From the NCBI GenBank assembly GCA_963773665.1, contig CAVZBZ010000001.1:1426001-1490000 (forward strand): a DNA stretch of 64,000 nucleotides. The letters are read 5' to 3'. Positions 46,912 to 56,502 of this stretch are shown piece after piece. The position numbers and the translations under genes are program-made. How positions within the stretch are numbered: position 1 is the first letter of the stretch; every line of letters begins with the position of its first letter. This DNA is from DATJLY01 sp963773665. Lineage in GTDB: Bacteria > Pseudomonadota > Alphaproteobacteria > ATCC43930 > CGMCC-115725. The notes under the pieces are model-generated. The model saw only the letters and a program-made list of their open reading frames with translations. It was not told where the DNA came from and made no database searches.

Positions 46912-46925
46912 GCCGCCGCGGCGGC
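46912..46925. terminator. 14-bp GC palindrome between convergent genes
   Basis: GCCGCCGCGGCGGC is a perfect palindrome just after the stop at 46910 and before the stop of the convergent amidase remnant at 46934. It could fold as a short stem. No T-run is present. Confidence 0.35.
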
Positions 46926-46933
46926 AGCGTCGA

Positions 46934-47200
46934 TCAGCCTTGGGCGCCGAGCGGCAGATCGAGCCTTTGCGCAAATCGCGCCGCAAGCGATGCAAGCGAC
47001 CTATCGCTCCCCGCCGGCGCCATCAGCGTGACGCCCAAGGGCAGCCCGTCGGCGCGGAACCCGGCCGGGACCGCGATCGCCGCGAGATCGAGCAGGTTTG
47101 CGAAATTGGTGTAGATGCCGAGATTGGTGTTGAGCCGTACCGGCTCGGAAGCGACCTCGTCGATGCGATAGATGGTCGGCGCGGTCGGCAGCAGCAGCGC
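46934..47200 (-). pseudogene. 3' remnant of an allophanate hydrolase/amidase gene
   Basis: About 89 codons read ALLLPTAPTIYRIDEV, then NTNLGIYTNFANLLDLAAIA, VPAGFRADGLPLGVTLMAPA and SLASLAARF. This is the end of the amidase domain of AtzF/allophanate hydrolase-type enzymes, which are normally around 450-600 residues. Everything before it, including the Ser-cisSer-Lys catalytic triad, is missing. The similarity ends near 47200, where it meets the truncated isochorismatase-family gene running the other way. The piece has no functional start and cannot be active. Confidence 0.75.
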
Positions 47201-47669
47201 CCACACCAGGGAGGCGCACCGCGCCGATCTTTCCGATTGTCCCCCGGCGAAGCGCGCACGCGGCGACTATCGGCCGCGCATCGGTGAGATGGGGCCGATG
47301 GGACGGATCCTCGTGGCAGGCGAACCGGGCAACGACATCGTGCCCGAGCTCGAACCGATCGCCGGCGAGATCGTGATCGACAAGCCGGGCAAGGGCGCGT
47401 TCTATGCGACGAAGCTCCAGGAGCTGCTCGCCCGGCGCCACATCCGCTATCTCGTCATTTGCGGCGTCACGACCGAGGTCTGCGTCCAGACGACGATGCG
47501 CGAGGCGAACGACCGCGGCTTCGACTGCGTGCTGGCGGAGGATGCGACCGAGAGCTATTTCCCCGCCTTCAAAGAGGCGGCGCTCGAGATGGTGTGCGCG
47601 CAGGGCGGCATCGTCGGCTGGACCGCGCGCGTCGACGAAATTTGCACGGCGCTCGCCGCGCCGAACTAG
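47172..47669 (+). pseudogene. 5'-truncated isochorismatase-family cysteine hydrolase
   Basis: From about 47202 the frame reads HTREAHRADLSDCPPAKRAR, ILVAGEPGNDIVPELEPIAG, IDKPGKGAFYATKLQELL and, near the end, VICGVTTEVCVQTTMREAND with the catalytic Cys. These are the second half of biuret or ureidoacrylate-type amidohydrolases; the first half with the catalytic Asp is gone. The open frame extends back to an ATG at 47172 that lies in antisense amidase sequence, so a 165-residue fusion could be translated but should be inactive. Confidence 0.75.
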
Positions 47670-47734
47670 GGCCTTGAACGGCGCTGGCCGCGCTGCCCAG
47701 AATGCGGCATCTCAGCCTTGGGAAAGAGCAGGAC

Positions 47735-48343
47735 ATGAAATTGTATTTCTCGCCCGGCGCATGCTCCTTGTCGCCGCACATCTCGCTGCGCGAAGCGGGT
47801 CTCCCGTTCGAGCTCGAGCAGGTCGATCTCAGAAGCAAGGAGATTAAATCGGGCGGCGACTTCCGCAAGGTGAACGCCAAGGGCATGGTCCCGGTGCTCG
47901 AGCTCGACAATGGCGACCGGCTCACCGAGGGTCCCGCGATCGTGCAGTACGTCGCAGACCGCAATCCCGCGTCCGGGCTTGCGCCGGCGGCAGGCACCAT
48001 CGAGCGCTATCACCTGATGGAGTGGCTCAATTTCATCACCTCCGAGCTGCACAAGAATTTCACGCCCTTGTTCAAGCCGAACACGCCCGAGGACTACAAG
48101 AAGATCGCGCGCGACACGCTGGCCGAGCGCTATACCTTCCTCGACGGCAAGCTGGCCGGCGGGCAATACCTCATGGGCGACCGCTTCACCGTTGCCGACG
48201 CCTATGCCTTCACCATCACGAATTGGACGCGCATCCAGAAGATCGATCTGGCGCCGTGGCCCAATGTCGCGGGCTACATGGAGCGCGTGCGCGCGCGGCC
48301 CAAGGTGCAGGAAGCGATGAAGGCCGAAGGCCTCATCAAGTAG
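47735..48343 (+). CDS. gstA: glutathione S-transferase, beta class
   Basis: A 202-residue enzyme. The N-terminal thioredoxin-like domain begins MKLYFSPGACSLSPHISLRE, with the beta-class Cys at residue 10; NAKGMVPVLELDNGDRLTEG and AIVQYVAD hold the glutathione-binding cis-Pro and Glu-Gly (Ser replaced by Gly) positions. The all-helical C-terminal domain contains MGDRFTVADAYAF near 150. The ATG at 47735 is preceded by GGGAAAGAG. Such enzymes conjugate electrophiles or act as maleylpyruvate isomerases. It is convergent with an LLM gene one base away. Confidence 0.88.
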   Translation: MKLYFSPGACSLSPHISLREAGLPFELEQVDLRSKEIKSGGDFRKVNAKGMVPVLELDNGDRLTEGPAIVQYVADRNPASGLAPAAGTIERYHLMEWLNFITSELHKNFTPLFKPNTPEDYKKIARDTLAERYTFLDGKLAGGQYLMGDRFTVADAYAFTITNWTRIQKIDLAPWPNVAGYMERVRARPKVQEAMKAEGLIK

Positions 48344-48344
48344 C

Positions 48345-49388
48345 CTACAGAACCGCCTCCGCAATGACGCGCATCGCTTCGATGCTGGCGCTGCCGCCGA
48401 GCAGCATCGCATCGACGTGGCGCCGCTTGCCGGCCTCCTGCCAGGCCTGCAAGCGGTCGCGGATTCGCTCGGCCGGGCCAATAAGCGCAATCTCGTCGAC
48501 GAGCCGGTCCGGCACGGAAGCCACCGCCCCGTCCTTGCGGCCGCCGAGAAAGGCGTCCTGGATCGCGGCGGCTGCCTCCTCGTAGCCGAGGCGCTTGGCA
48601 TAGTCGTTGTAGAAATTCTTTTCGCGCGCGCCCATGCCGCCGATATAGAGCGCGAGGTTGCGCTTCACCGGCAGGCGCGCCGCGTCGAGATCGTCGTCCA
48701 TCGAGACCGGCACGAACGGGCAGATGTCGTAGGTATCGAGGCTTTTGCCCGCGCCGGCCTTGGCGAAGCCCGCATCGAGGTGCGGTTGGAACAGGTCGAA
48801 GCGCTCGGGATTCATGTGGATCGGGAACATCCCGTCGGCGATTTCGGCCGAGTTGCGGATGCTCGCCGGCGTGATCGTCGCGGTATAGATCTTGAGCTTC
48901 GGATTGCCGTGCATGATGCTCTTGAGCGGCTTGCCGAGCCCGCTCGCGCCGGGGCCGGTATAGGGAATCTGGTAATGCTCGCCCGAGTGGGTCAGCGGCT
49001 CGTCGCGCGCGAGGACCTTGCGGATGATCTCGATATATTCGCGCGTGCGCAGCAGCGGCTTGCCGTAAGCGACGCCGTGCCAGCCCTCGACGACCTGCGG
49101 GCCGGAAGGGCCGAGCCCCAGGATGAAGCGGCCACCGGAGAGAGCATCGAGCGTCATCGCCGTCATCGCCGTCGCGGCGGGCGTGCGCGCCGGCATCTGC
49201 ATGATCGCCGTGCCGACCTTGATCTTCGTCGTGCGCGCCATGATCCATGCGGCCGGCGAAACCGCGTCCGAGCCATAGGCCTCCGAGGTCCAGACCGAAT
49301 CGAATCCGAGCCGCTCGGCCTCGAGCACGCGGTCCATCGGGAGATGCATCTCGGCGCCGGAATATCCCACCAGGAATCCGAGCTTCAT
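48345..49388 (-). CDS. LLM-class flavin/F420-dependent oxidoreductase
   Basis: A 347-residue luciferase-like enzyme with MKLGFLVGYSGAEMHLPMDR at the start, FDSVWTSEAYGSDAVSPAAW near residue 30, GTAIMQMPARTPAATAMTAM near 60 and LSGGRFILGLGPSGPQVVEGWHG near 85. The LGxSGPQVxEGxHG block is characteristic of members that bind F420 in actinobacteria; in alphaproteobacteria the cofactor may be FMN instead. I chose the ATG at 49388 because GGGGAGG lies just before it. It is third in a run on the minus strand after the alpha-mannosidase and the ring hydroxylase. Confidence 0.85.
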   Translation of the reverse strand: MKLGFLVGYSGAEMHLPMDRVLEAERLGFDSVWTSEAYGSDAVSPAAWIMARTTKIKVGTAIMQMPARTPAATAMTAMTLDALSGGRFILGLGPSGPQVVEGWHGVAYGKPLLRTREYIEIIRKVLARDEPLTHSGEHYQIPYTGPGASGLGKPLKSIMHGNPKLKIYTATITPASIRNSAEIADGMFPIHMNPERFDLFQPHLDAGFAKAGAGKSLDTYDICPFVPVSMDDDLDAARLPVKRNLALYIGGMGAREKNFYNDYAKRLGYEEAAAAIQDAFLGGRKDGAVASVPDRLVDEIALIGPAERIRDRLQAWQEAGKRRHVDAMLLGGSASIEAMRVIAEAVL

Positions 49389-49399
49389 GCTGCCTCCCC

Positions 49400-50986
49400 T
49401 CAAGCGCGGCCGACGACCTTGCGCAGCAGCCGCACACCATCTTCAGGCGCGCTGTCGCCGATCCAGACGATGTAGTGGTCCGGCCGCACGAGCATCAGCC
49501 GCGCGCCAAAGATCTCGCGCCCGCCTTCGTAGCTGTCGCGCACGATCGTGAGCGGCACGTTCAGCGTCCGCGCTGCCGCCTCGAACGTAGCGATTGCCTG
49601 CGCCTCGGCGTCGAAGGCGAACAGCGTGAAGCCCGGACCGAGCGCCTCGAACACATTTTGCCCAGAGGACAGGGATTGCGGCGCGAGGTGGTGGCCGGCC
49701 CGCGCCGCGTAGGAATGGACGCCGTGCGCGCTGCATTTTCCGCCGGGCGGGCCCCATACGACCGACGAGCCCTCGTAGTTCGGCTCGTAGGACTGGAGCG
49801 ACCCCGCCATGGCCTTCGGCCGGTCCTGCCACGCGCGCTCGAATTCGGCGCGGTCGCGCTCGGGACTGTAGCGATCGAGAAAGACACGGTCGGACCGGAT
49901 GCGCGCGGCGATGAAATCCTCGCCGGTCTCGTGGAAAATGGGCCGCCGCTCTTCGCTGTAGGATTGGAGCAGTGCGTCGCTGCCCCAGCCGTGAATTTTT
50001 GCCGCGAGCTTCCAGCCCAGGTTGGTCACGTCCTCGAGCCCGTTATTGAGCCCGAAGCCGCCATAGGGCGGATGGCTGTGCGCGGCGTCGCCGGCGATGA
50101 AGACGCGGCCCATCTGGTATTTCTCGGCGACCGACACGCGCAAATCCCAGAAACCCACATGCTCGAAATCGGCCGCGAAGGAAAATCCCGCGGCGCGGTG
50201 GATGAGCGACGTGAAATCGAAATTGTCCTGCGTGGTCCCGGCCGGTACGGGTGCGTGAAAGAACCAGCTCTCGCCCACGACGATCCGGCCAAAGAACTGC
50301 CAAAAGCCTTTCTGATCGGGATGAAGCGCGTTGTAGGTCGAACGCTCGGGAAAGCGCTTGAAGCCCTCGTGCAGCTCGCGCGAGCGGAACACGGCCAGCA
50401 CCATGAGCTGATCGAAATCCGCGCCGCTGCGCTCGATGCCGATCCGGTCGCGCACGGTCGAATGCGCGCCATCGCAGCCGACCGCATAGTCCGCCGCGAG
50501 GACCGCGCGCGCGGTGCCGCCCTCCTCGGCGATCGACACGCGCACGCCGTTTTCGTCCTGCGCAACGGTCTCGGCCGACCAGCCGTAATGCGCTTCGACG
50601 TTCGGCAGGCTCGCCATCTTCGTGCGCAGCACTTTTTCCATGAGGTACTGCGGCAACCGTTCAACGTCCTGATAATAATAGGGACGGATGAGCTCGCGCT
50701 GCGGCGGCGCGTACCAGTATTCGCTCATCAGATTGCCGTAGGCGACAATGCCGCTGATCGGATAGGGGCGCGGCAGGAGGCGCTCGGCTCTGAGCTCGTC
50801 GACGATCCCCCAGCGCCAGAAATGCTCGAGCGTGCGCGGCGAGAGATTCTGGCCCTTCGGGATCTGCTGCAGGCCGCGGCGGCGCTCGACGAGCGCGCAT
50901 GAGATGCCGCGAAGCCCAAGCTCGACCGCGAGCCCGACACCGACCGGGCCGCCGCCGACGATGATGACCTGATGGCGCTTCTCCAC
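49400..50986 (-). CDS. FAD-dependent aromatic monooxygenase, MhpA/phenol hydroxylase group
   Basis: A 528-residue flavin hydroxylase, longer than the 400-residue salicylate type. It has the FAD-binding start VIIVGGGPVGVGLAVELG, VGCDGAHSTVRDRIGI near residue 165 and FIAGDAAHSHPPYGGFGLNN near 295, followed by the C-terminal thioredoxin-like domain found in 3-(3-hydroxyphenyl)propionate and pentachlorophenol hydroxylases. The start is GTG 50986 with a perfect AAGGAG placed inside the end of the alpha-mannosidase gene. A phenolic acid is the likely substrate. Confidence 0.86.
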   Translation of the reverse strand: MEKRHQVIIVGGGPVGVGLAVELGLRGISCALVERRRGLQQIPKGQNLSPRTLEHFWRWGIVDELRAERLLPRPYPISGIVAYGNLMSEYWYAPPQRELIRPYYYQDVERLPQYLMEKVLRTKMASLPNVEAHYGWSAETVAQDENGVRVSIAEEGGTARAVLAADYAVGCDGAHSTVRDRIGIERSGADFDQLMVLAVFRSRELHEGFKRFPERSTYNALHPDQKGFWQFFGRIVVGESWFFHAPVPAGTTQDNFDFTSLIHRAAGFSFAADFEHVGFWDLRVSVAEKYQMGRVFIAGDAAHSHPPYGGFGLNNGLEDVTNLGWKLAAKIHGWGSDALLQSYSEERRPIFHETGEDFIAARIRSDRVFLDRYSPERDRAEFERAWQDRPKAMAGSLQSYEPNYEGSSVVWGPPGGKCSAHGVHSYAARAGHHLAPQSLSSGQNVFEALGPGFTLFAFDAEAQAIATFEAAARTLNVPLTIVRDSYEGGREIFGARLMLVRPDHYIVWIGDSAPEDGVRLLRKVVGRA

Positions 50987-50988
50987 GA

Positions 50989-53900
50989 TTACTCCTTAAG
51001 TTCGAGACGCAGCGTGTGGATCTCGAAAGGCCGAAAGAACAGGCGAACCGCATCACCGGCAATAGTCAGCGGCTCGGCCCCCTCCTCGATGAGGTTCGTC
51101 ATCGAAGCGCCGGCAAGTTCGAGGCCGCACCGCAGCTCCGCCTCCGTCGCAGCACCGGCCGCCTCGTAAAGCCGGACGACGAGCCCGCGCCCGTCCTCCG
51201 CCTGCTTCACCGTCTCGATAATGACATTCTGCGCGGAAACCTCGAGCCATGCTGCGCGGGACGGCAGTTTGGTGCCGCAGGGTGCGCCGACGATCCTAAG
51301 CGGCACGTTGAGCTCATAGGCCGCGCGCGCCACCCCGCCTGCGACGTGATCGCCCGCGTGCGGGTAAAGCGCATAGGTGAAGACGTGCGCGGCGCGGTCG
51401 GCCGTCGGATCGGGCGCATGCGGGCTGCGCAACAGGTTCAGATCGAGGATGCTGTCCTGCACCCTGTGACCGTACTTGCAATCGTCGAGCAGCGCCACGC
51501 CATAGGAGCCGGCCGAAAGATCGACCCATTGCTGGGCGCAGATCTCGAATTTCGCGCGGTCGGCCGGCGTGTCACCGTGGGTCGGCCGGCGGATCGAGCC
51601 GAACTGGATGCCGCAGGTCGCCTCGCGCGCGCAGACCGCGACGGGAAAGCTCGTGCGCAGCATGCGCCCGGATTCGCGCCAATCGACCCGCGTCTCGAAA
51701 TCGATGCGCCGGTTGCCGGCGCACAGCACAACGTCCTGCTCGACGGTCGAGCTGCCATAGCGATAGCGCATGCGCAGGATCGCGCGCGGCCCGTCCGCCA
51801 CCGGCTCGGATCTTTCGAGCGCGAAGCGCTCGGGCACGACATTGCGATAGTCCATCGGAATGTCCCACGCGTCGCCCGCATCTGCATAGACGGCAAGCAC
51901 GTTGCCGGCCGCGCCCGGCACCAGCACGTCGCATCCCGTCTCCTTGTCGAAGCATCGCGCGATGGCGCCGTCCGCGGCGAATTCGAGCCGGAGCGCCTCG
52001 TTCTCGAGCACGCTGTCCACCGCCCGCGGCGGCGCCATGGGCTGCGCGTCCTCGGCATCGATCACCGCGTAGCCGAGCGGCGGCACCGTCGCCCGCACCC
52101 AGCCGCGGCCGAGGCGAAGCCATTCCGTCCGCTCCCACGAGAGGCTGTTCATCACGATGACGGGCGCGGCCGCTTCGCCGCGCCGGATCGCTCCGCTCAG
52201 CGCCGTATCCGCCGCCGCGGTCAGTTCCTCGACCTCGCGGGCAAGCGCCGCATAGCGCGCGAGCAATTCGTCATAGACGCGCGCAATCGACGAGCCCGGC
52301 AGGATGTCGTGGAACTGGTAGAGCAGCACCTCCTTCCAGATCGCTTCGAGCCGCCCGGTCGGATAGGTGTGCCCGGCAAGCTGCGCGGCCAAAGATGCCG
52401 CGAATTCGAGCTCGCGCAGCGCCAGTTCGAGCTTGCGGTTGAAGCGCTTGCTGCGCGCCTGCGTCGTATAGGTGCCTTGGTGGCGCTCGAGGTAAAGCTC
52501 GCCGCGCCAGGTGGCAAAGCGCGCCGCGTCCGTTCGGATGTGGCGGAAGAACGATCGGGATGGCTCCTGCACGACCGGCGCAAGCCCGGCCAGATCCTTC
52601 TCGCGGGCGAGAAGTTCCAGATGCTCCTCGCCGGGCCCGCCGCCGCCGTCGCCGATCCCGAACAGCAGAAGCACGCGGTCCGACACGGATTTTTCGAGGA
52701 AATTTGTCGTGGCCTTGTGCACCGCGCGCGGCGCGCCGGAACTGTTGTAGGTATCCTCGGGCGGGAAGTGCGCGAGCACTTTCGAGCCGTCGATACCCTC
52801 CCACCAGAATGTGTGATGGGGATGCCGCGTGACCCAGTTCCACGACAGTTTCTGGGTCATGAAGCAATCGACGCCGCTCTTGGCGAGGAGCTGCGGCACG
52901 GCGCCGCTGCATCCGAACACGTCGGGCTGCCAGAGGCAGGACGGCTCCGTGCCGAACTCCTCGCGGAAGAAGCGCTTGCCGTACAGGATCTGCCGCACCA
53001 GCAACTCGCCCCCGGTGAGGTTGAGGTCGGCCTCGACCCACATCGCGCCTTGCGGCTCCCACCGTCCCTCGGCGACGCGGCGCTTGATGCGGGCGTAGAG
53101 GCCGGGATGGGTTCGCTTTATCCAGTCATATTGCTGCGGCTGGCTTGCCCCGAACACATAGTCGGGATAGCGCTCCATGAGCGCGAGCGCGGTCGCGAAG
53201 GAGCGTGCCGATTTGCGCACCGTCTCGCGAATGGGCCAAAGCCAGGCGAGATCGATATGCGCGTGGCCGACGGCGCTTACGGTCAACGCAATATCGCCGC
53301 CGCGCTTGCGCAGCGCCGGCGCGAGCAAGGCGCGCGCCGTCGCCGCTTCCGCATCGGTGAAGCGGCGGAGCGCGCCGCACGAAGCGGACAGCGCTTCCCC
53401 GATCTCGGCGGCGCGTGCGCGGTCAGCGGCAAGGAGCGGCAGAAGGTCGTTCAGGACCGCGAAATCGTAGGCGAGTGCCAAGAGCGCGGGATTGCGCACG
53501 GCGATCTTCGCGAGCGCGAGCGTGCCGTTCCCGCGGCGCACGCCGAAGAGATCGTTGGCCCCGGCATCGGCCCACAGCTCGACCGGCTCGCCGCCGCGCG
53601 CCGAGGCCAAGAGCGGCACGACGCGCTTTTGCGGATCGCCCAGCTCGCGCGGAAAGGACGAACTGCCGCTGGTTAGGCCGAGGACCGGATTGCCCGCGCG
53701 ATCGACGACGCACGCCTCGCCGTTCAGGTCGATGAGAAGGACGATTTCGCGCCCTGCCGCGCTCGCCGGCACTTCGCCGCGGAACAGGAACCAGGCGCAA
53801 TCGAAGGGCGCCGTGCTCCACGCATCGCCCGGGCGCAGCGCGATCTTCCGCCCGGTTTCGCGCGCAGCGAACGGCACCGGCTCGGCCGTGACCCAAGCGC

Positions 53901-53991
53901 AGACTTCTAAGTCCGCGACCGGCGCATAGATCGCCTCGCGGATCGATGCCTCGAAATCGGCTGGCGTTTTCTTTCGGAACCGGCGGAGCAT
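50989..53991 (-). CDS. alpha-mannosidase, glycoside hydrolase family 38
   Basis: A 1000-residue enzyme that cleaves alpha-linked mannose. The GH38 zinc site is GHAHIDLAWLWP near residue 243 and the nucleophile Asp is in WQPDVFGCSGA near 355; EADLNLTGGE near 322 and the C-terminal beta domains complete the family. No signal peptide is visible (MLRRFRKKTPADFE), so it is cytoplasmic. I chose ATG 53991; a TTG at 54003 would add four residues. It is translationally coupled to an aromatic hydroxylase, an odd pairing that could reflect use of plant glycosides. Confidence 0.9.
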   Translation of the reverse strand: MLRRFRKKTPADFEASIREAIYAPVADLEVCAWVTAEPVPFAARETGRKIALRPGDAWSTAPFDCAWFLFRGEVPASAAGREIVLLIDLNGEACVVDRAGNPVLGLTSGSSSFPRELGDPQKRVVPLLASARGGEPVELWADAGANDLFGVRRGNGTLALAKIAVRNPALLALAYDFAVLNDLLPLLAADRARAAEIGEALSASCGALRRFTDAEAATARALLAPALRKRGGDIALTVSAVGHAHIDLAWLWPIRETVRKSARSFATALALMERYPDYVFGASQPQQYDWIKRTHPGLYARIKRRVAEGRWEPQGAMWVEADLNLTGGELLVRQILYGKRFFREEFGTEPSCLWQPDVFGCSGAVPQLLAKSGVDCFMTQKLSWNWVTRHPHHTFWWEGIDGSKVLAHFPPEDTYNSSGAPRAVHKATTNFLEKSVSDRVLLLFGIGDGGGGPGEEHLELLAREKDLAGLAPVVQEPSRSFFRHIRTDAARFATWRGELYLERHQGTYTTQARSKRFNRKLELALRELEFAASLAAQLAGHTYPTGRLEAIWKEVLLYQFHDILPGSSIARVYDELLARYAALAREVEELTAAADTALSGAIRRGEAAAPVIVMNSLSWERTEWLRLGRGWVRATVPPLGYAVIDAEDAQPMAPPRAVDSVLENEALRLEFAADGAIARCFDKETGCDVLVPGAAGNVLAVYADAGDAWDIPMDYRNVVPERFALERSEPVADGPRAILRMRYRYGSSTVEQDVVLCAGNRRIDFETRVDWRESGRMLRTSFPVAVCAREATCGIQFGSIRRPTHGDTPADRAKFEICAQQWVDLSAGSYGVALLDDCKYGHRVQDSILDLNLLRSPHAPDPTADRAAHVFTYALYPHAGDHVAGGVARAAYELNVPLRIVGAPCGTKLPSRAAWLEVSAQNVIIETVKQAEDGRGLVVRLYEAAGAATEAELRCGLELAGASMTNLIEEGAEPLTIAGDAVRLFFRPFEIHTLRLELKE
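50992..50997 (-). promoter_or_regulatory. ribosome site for the ring hydroxylase inside the alpha-mannosidase gene
   Basis: AAGGAG formed by the last sense codons of the mannosidase is followed by TAATC and the GTG start at 50986. The spacing of five bases is ideal and it decides the GTG start. It makes translation of the hydroxylase depend on ribosomes finishing the upstream gene. Confidence 0.75.
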
Positions 53992-54046
53992 GCGACGGCG
54001 CAACGATAAAGCGCCCGCGCGCTCGGTGCCAGCTTCCTTCGGCTTG

Positions 54047-54264
54047 TCAGAAATAGCGCGCGAGCGTGACGAGGAAGCTCTCAGCCTGCGGCAGGCTGCC
54101 GAACTCGCTGCGGCGAGGCCCTAGATTGGCGGCCGCGATCATGTCAACGGTCCAGAGGTCCGAGAGGTAGTAATCGGCGCTCGGCTGCGTGAGCTGCGAG
54201 CCGTCGTAGAGATCGACATTCACGAAGCCGGTGAGCTCCAGCTTGGGCACGAAGGCATCGACCC
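54047..54264 (-). pseudogene. 3' remnant of an outer-membrane protein gene
   Basis: About 72 codons reading VPKLELTGFVNVDLYDGSQL, TQPSADYYLSDLWTVDMIAA and ending SFLVTLARYF. Alternating hydrophobic residues and a terminal Phe are typical of the last strands of an outer-membrane beta-barrel, where the C-terminal Phe is the assembly signal. There is no start codon with a ribosome site and no room for a barrel. The remnant ends near 54264 against a truncated TetR gene facing the other way. Confidence 0.5.
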
Positions 54265-54267
54265 AGT

Positions 54268-54768
54268 CGCGTCGTGCAGGCGGACGACAAGCGGCTCCAT
54301 GCCAAGCTCCTCGACAATGCGGCGATCCTCGCCGCTTGTCTCGAAGGCCGCGCCCGCAAAATGCGCCAGCCGCTTCAGTTGCCGCCGCCGCTCACGACCT
54401 CGGCGCTCAAGGAGACGCTGGAGCAGCTTGGCAAGGCGTTCGTGCGCGAGGGAACGAGGCCGAGCTCAGTTGCCGTATTCCGCCTCGCCATCGCCGAGCC
54501 TGATCCCGAAATCGCCGCGGTGCTCGATGCGGCCGTGCGCGAGGCGAACCGCGCGGCGGTCGCCGATTTCCTTGCCGACGCTCAGAAGCGAGGGCTCCTG
54601 CGGCCGGGCGATGCCCACCTCATGGCCGGACAATACCTGGCGCTGCTTTGGGGGGATTTGTTCATGCGTCTGCTGCTGCGCGTCAGCCCGGCCCCCAACG
54701 AAGGCGAGCTCGAGCGGCGCGCCGGCGAGGCGTCGCGCATCATCCTCCTCGCCTACGGCACGCGATAG
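54268..54768 (+). pseudogene. 5'-truncated TetR/AcrR-family regulator
   Basis: The open part (RVVQADDKRLHAKLLDNAAI, LKETLEQLGKAFVREG, FLADAQKRGLLRPGDAHLMA and RIILLAYGTR) matches the helical ligand-binding and dimer domain of TetR regulators with the AefR-like C-terminal domain. The first 45-60 residues, including the DNA-binding helix-turn-helix, are missing. Homology starts at about 54268, where the reverse-strand barrel remnant ends. It ends 52 bp before the Fbp-type transporter operon, which it might once have controlled. Confidence 0.72.
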
Positions 54769-54820
54769 ACAGCGGCTTCGTTCGCCGCGATGATGCGCGC
54801 CGCTGGCAAGGGAGGGCCGG

Positions 54821-56502
54821 ATGGAACCGCGGCGGCTGCGCGCGGAGCATGTCGTCGCGATCGGGGCTGCGCTCGCGGTCGCCGTGCTCATCGTGCTGCC
54901 GGTCCTCTTTCTTCTTTATGGCGGCTTTGCCGAGAACGGCGGGCTTACGCTGCGCTATTTCATCCGGGTGCTGGCGAGCCCGCTCTATCGCACCGCACTG
55001 TTGAACTCGCTCGAGCTGGGCGCGCTGAGCGCGCTTTTCAGCGTCGCGATCGGCGTGCCGCTCGCCTGGGCGGTCGCGCGCACCGATCTCCCCGGCAAGG
55101 CGTTCGTGCGTTTGACGGCGACGCTCTCCTATCTCTCGCCGCCCTTTCTCCTGGCAATCGCCTACGTCACCCTGTTCAGCCCGAATGCGGGCATCATCAA
55201 CGCGTTTTTGCGCGATGTGGCGGGCGCGCCGTCCCTCACCTTCAACATTTTCTCGATGGCGGGCCTCGTCCTGGTGACGGTGCCGCACACGTTCCCTTAC
55301 GTCTATCTGCTCGCGGCGGCGGCGTTGCAGTCGGTCGATGCGTCCTACGAGGAATCGGCGCAAATCCTGGGCGCCGGCCGGCTGCGCACGGTACTTTCCG
55401 TCACCGCGCCGCTCGTGGCGCCTGCGATCCTGTCGGGCGCGCTCATCGCCTTCGTCAACGCCATCGCGCTTTTCGGCTCGCAGGCGATCGTGGGACTGCC
55501 GGCGCGCATCTTCACCCTGCCGACGCGGATCTACGCCCTCTTCGACTATCCACCGCAATATGGCCTCGCCTCGGCGCTGTCGCTCGTCTTCGTCGCGATC
55601 ACGGTGGCGGCGCTCTATCTTCAGCGCGCATATCTTGCGCGGCGCTCTTATGTGACGGTCGGCGGCAAGGGCGTCCGCCCCGCGCCGATGCGGCTCGGCG
55701 CGCTGCGCTGGCCGGTCTTCGCCTTCGCACTGCTCGTGTTCGTGGCCGCCGTCCTCCTGCCTTATGGCGCGCTCCTCGCGGTCTCGTTCAGCAAATCATG
55801 GGGGCTCGCGTTCTGGCAGAATCTGACGCTCGCCAACTACCGCTTTGTCCTGTTCGACTACGACATCACGCGGCGCGCGATCGCCAACAGCCTGGTGCTG
55901 GCCGCATTGGCGGCGACGCTCGCCGGCCTCTTGGGCGCGGCGATCGGCTGGATCGAGCTGCGCACCACGATCGCGGGGCGGCACCTGCTCGACTATGTCT
56001 CGCTCGTACCGCTGGGGCTTCCCGGCATCGTCATGGCGGTGGCGCTCATCGAGTTCTGGCTGCGCGTGCCGGTGCCGCTCTACGGCACGCTCGCAATTCT
56101 CCTGTTGGCCTATTGGGCGCGCTATGTGCCGTTGGGCGTGCGCGCGGCCAATGCGGCGCTCGGCAGGTGGACGGCACGCTCGAAGAGAGCGCGCGCATAT
56201 TGGGCGCGTCGTGGGGCCTCACCATGCGCGAAATCACGCTGCCCTTGATCCGTCCCGGGTTGTTCGCCGGCTGGCTCCTCATTTTCGTGCCGGCGATCCA
56301 GGAATTGTCGGCCTCGATCCTGCTCTTCAGCTCGAGCTCGATCACGCTCGCGGTTGCCGTCTACAATCTCTACGAGAACGGCGCGCTCGAGCCGGTGGCC
56401 GCGCTTGCCATGATCGCCATGGCGATCATCGGCGCCGCCATTTGGGCGGCTCATCGCATCGGCGGGCGCGGCGGGGCCGAGCGGCTCGAGGCCGGCACCT
56501 GA
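54821..56502 (+). CDS. Fbp/Afu-type ABC transporter permease, two fused domains (frameshifted)
   Basis: A double-length inner-membrane permease of about 561 residues with about twelve helices, as in iron(III) and related transporters. Each half has an EAA loop that contacts the ATPase: YEESAQILGAGRLRTVLSVT near residue 180 and LEESARILGASWGLTMREIT near 460. The second is split: the frame changes near 56161-56165, where one base is missing (CTCGGCAGG for an expected CTCGGCCAGG). Restoring it gives AALGQVDGTLEES. The stop overlaps the ATPase start (TGATG). Confidence 0.84.
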
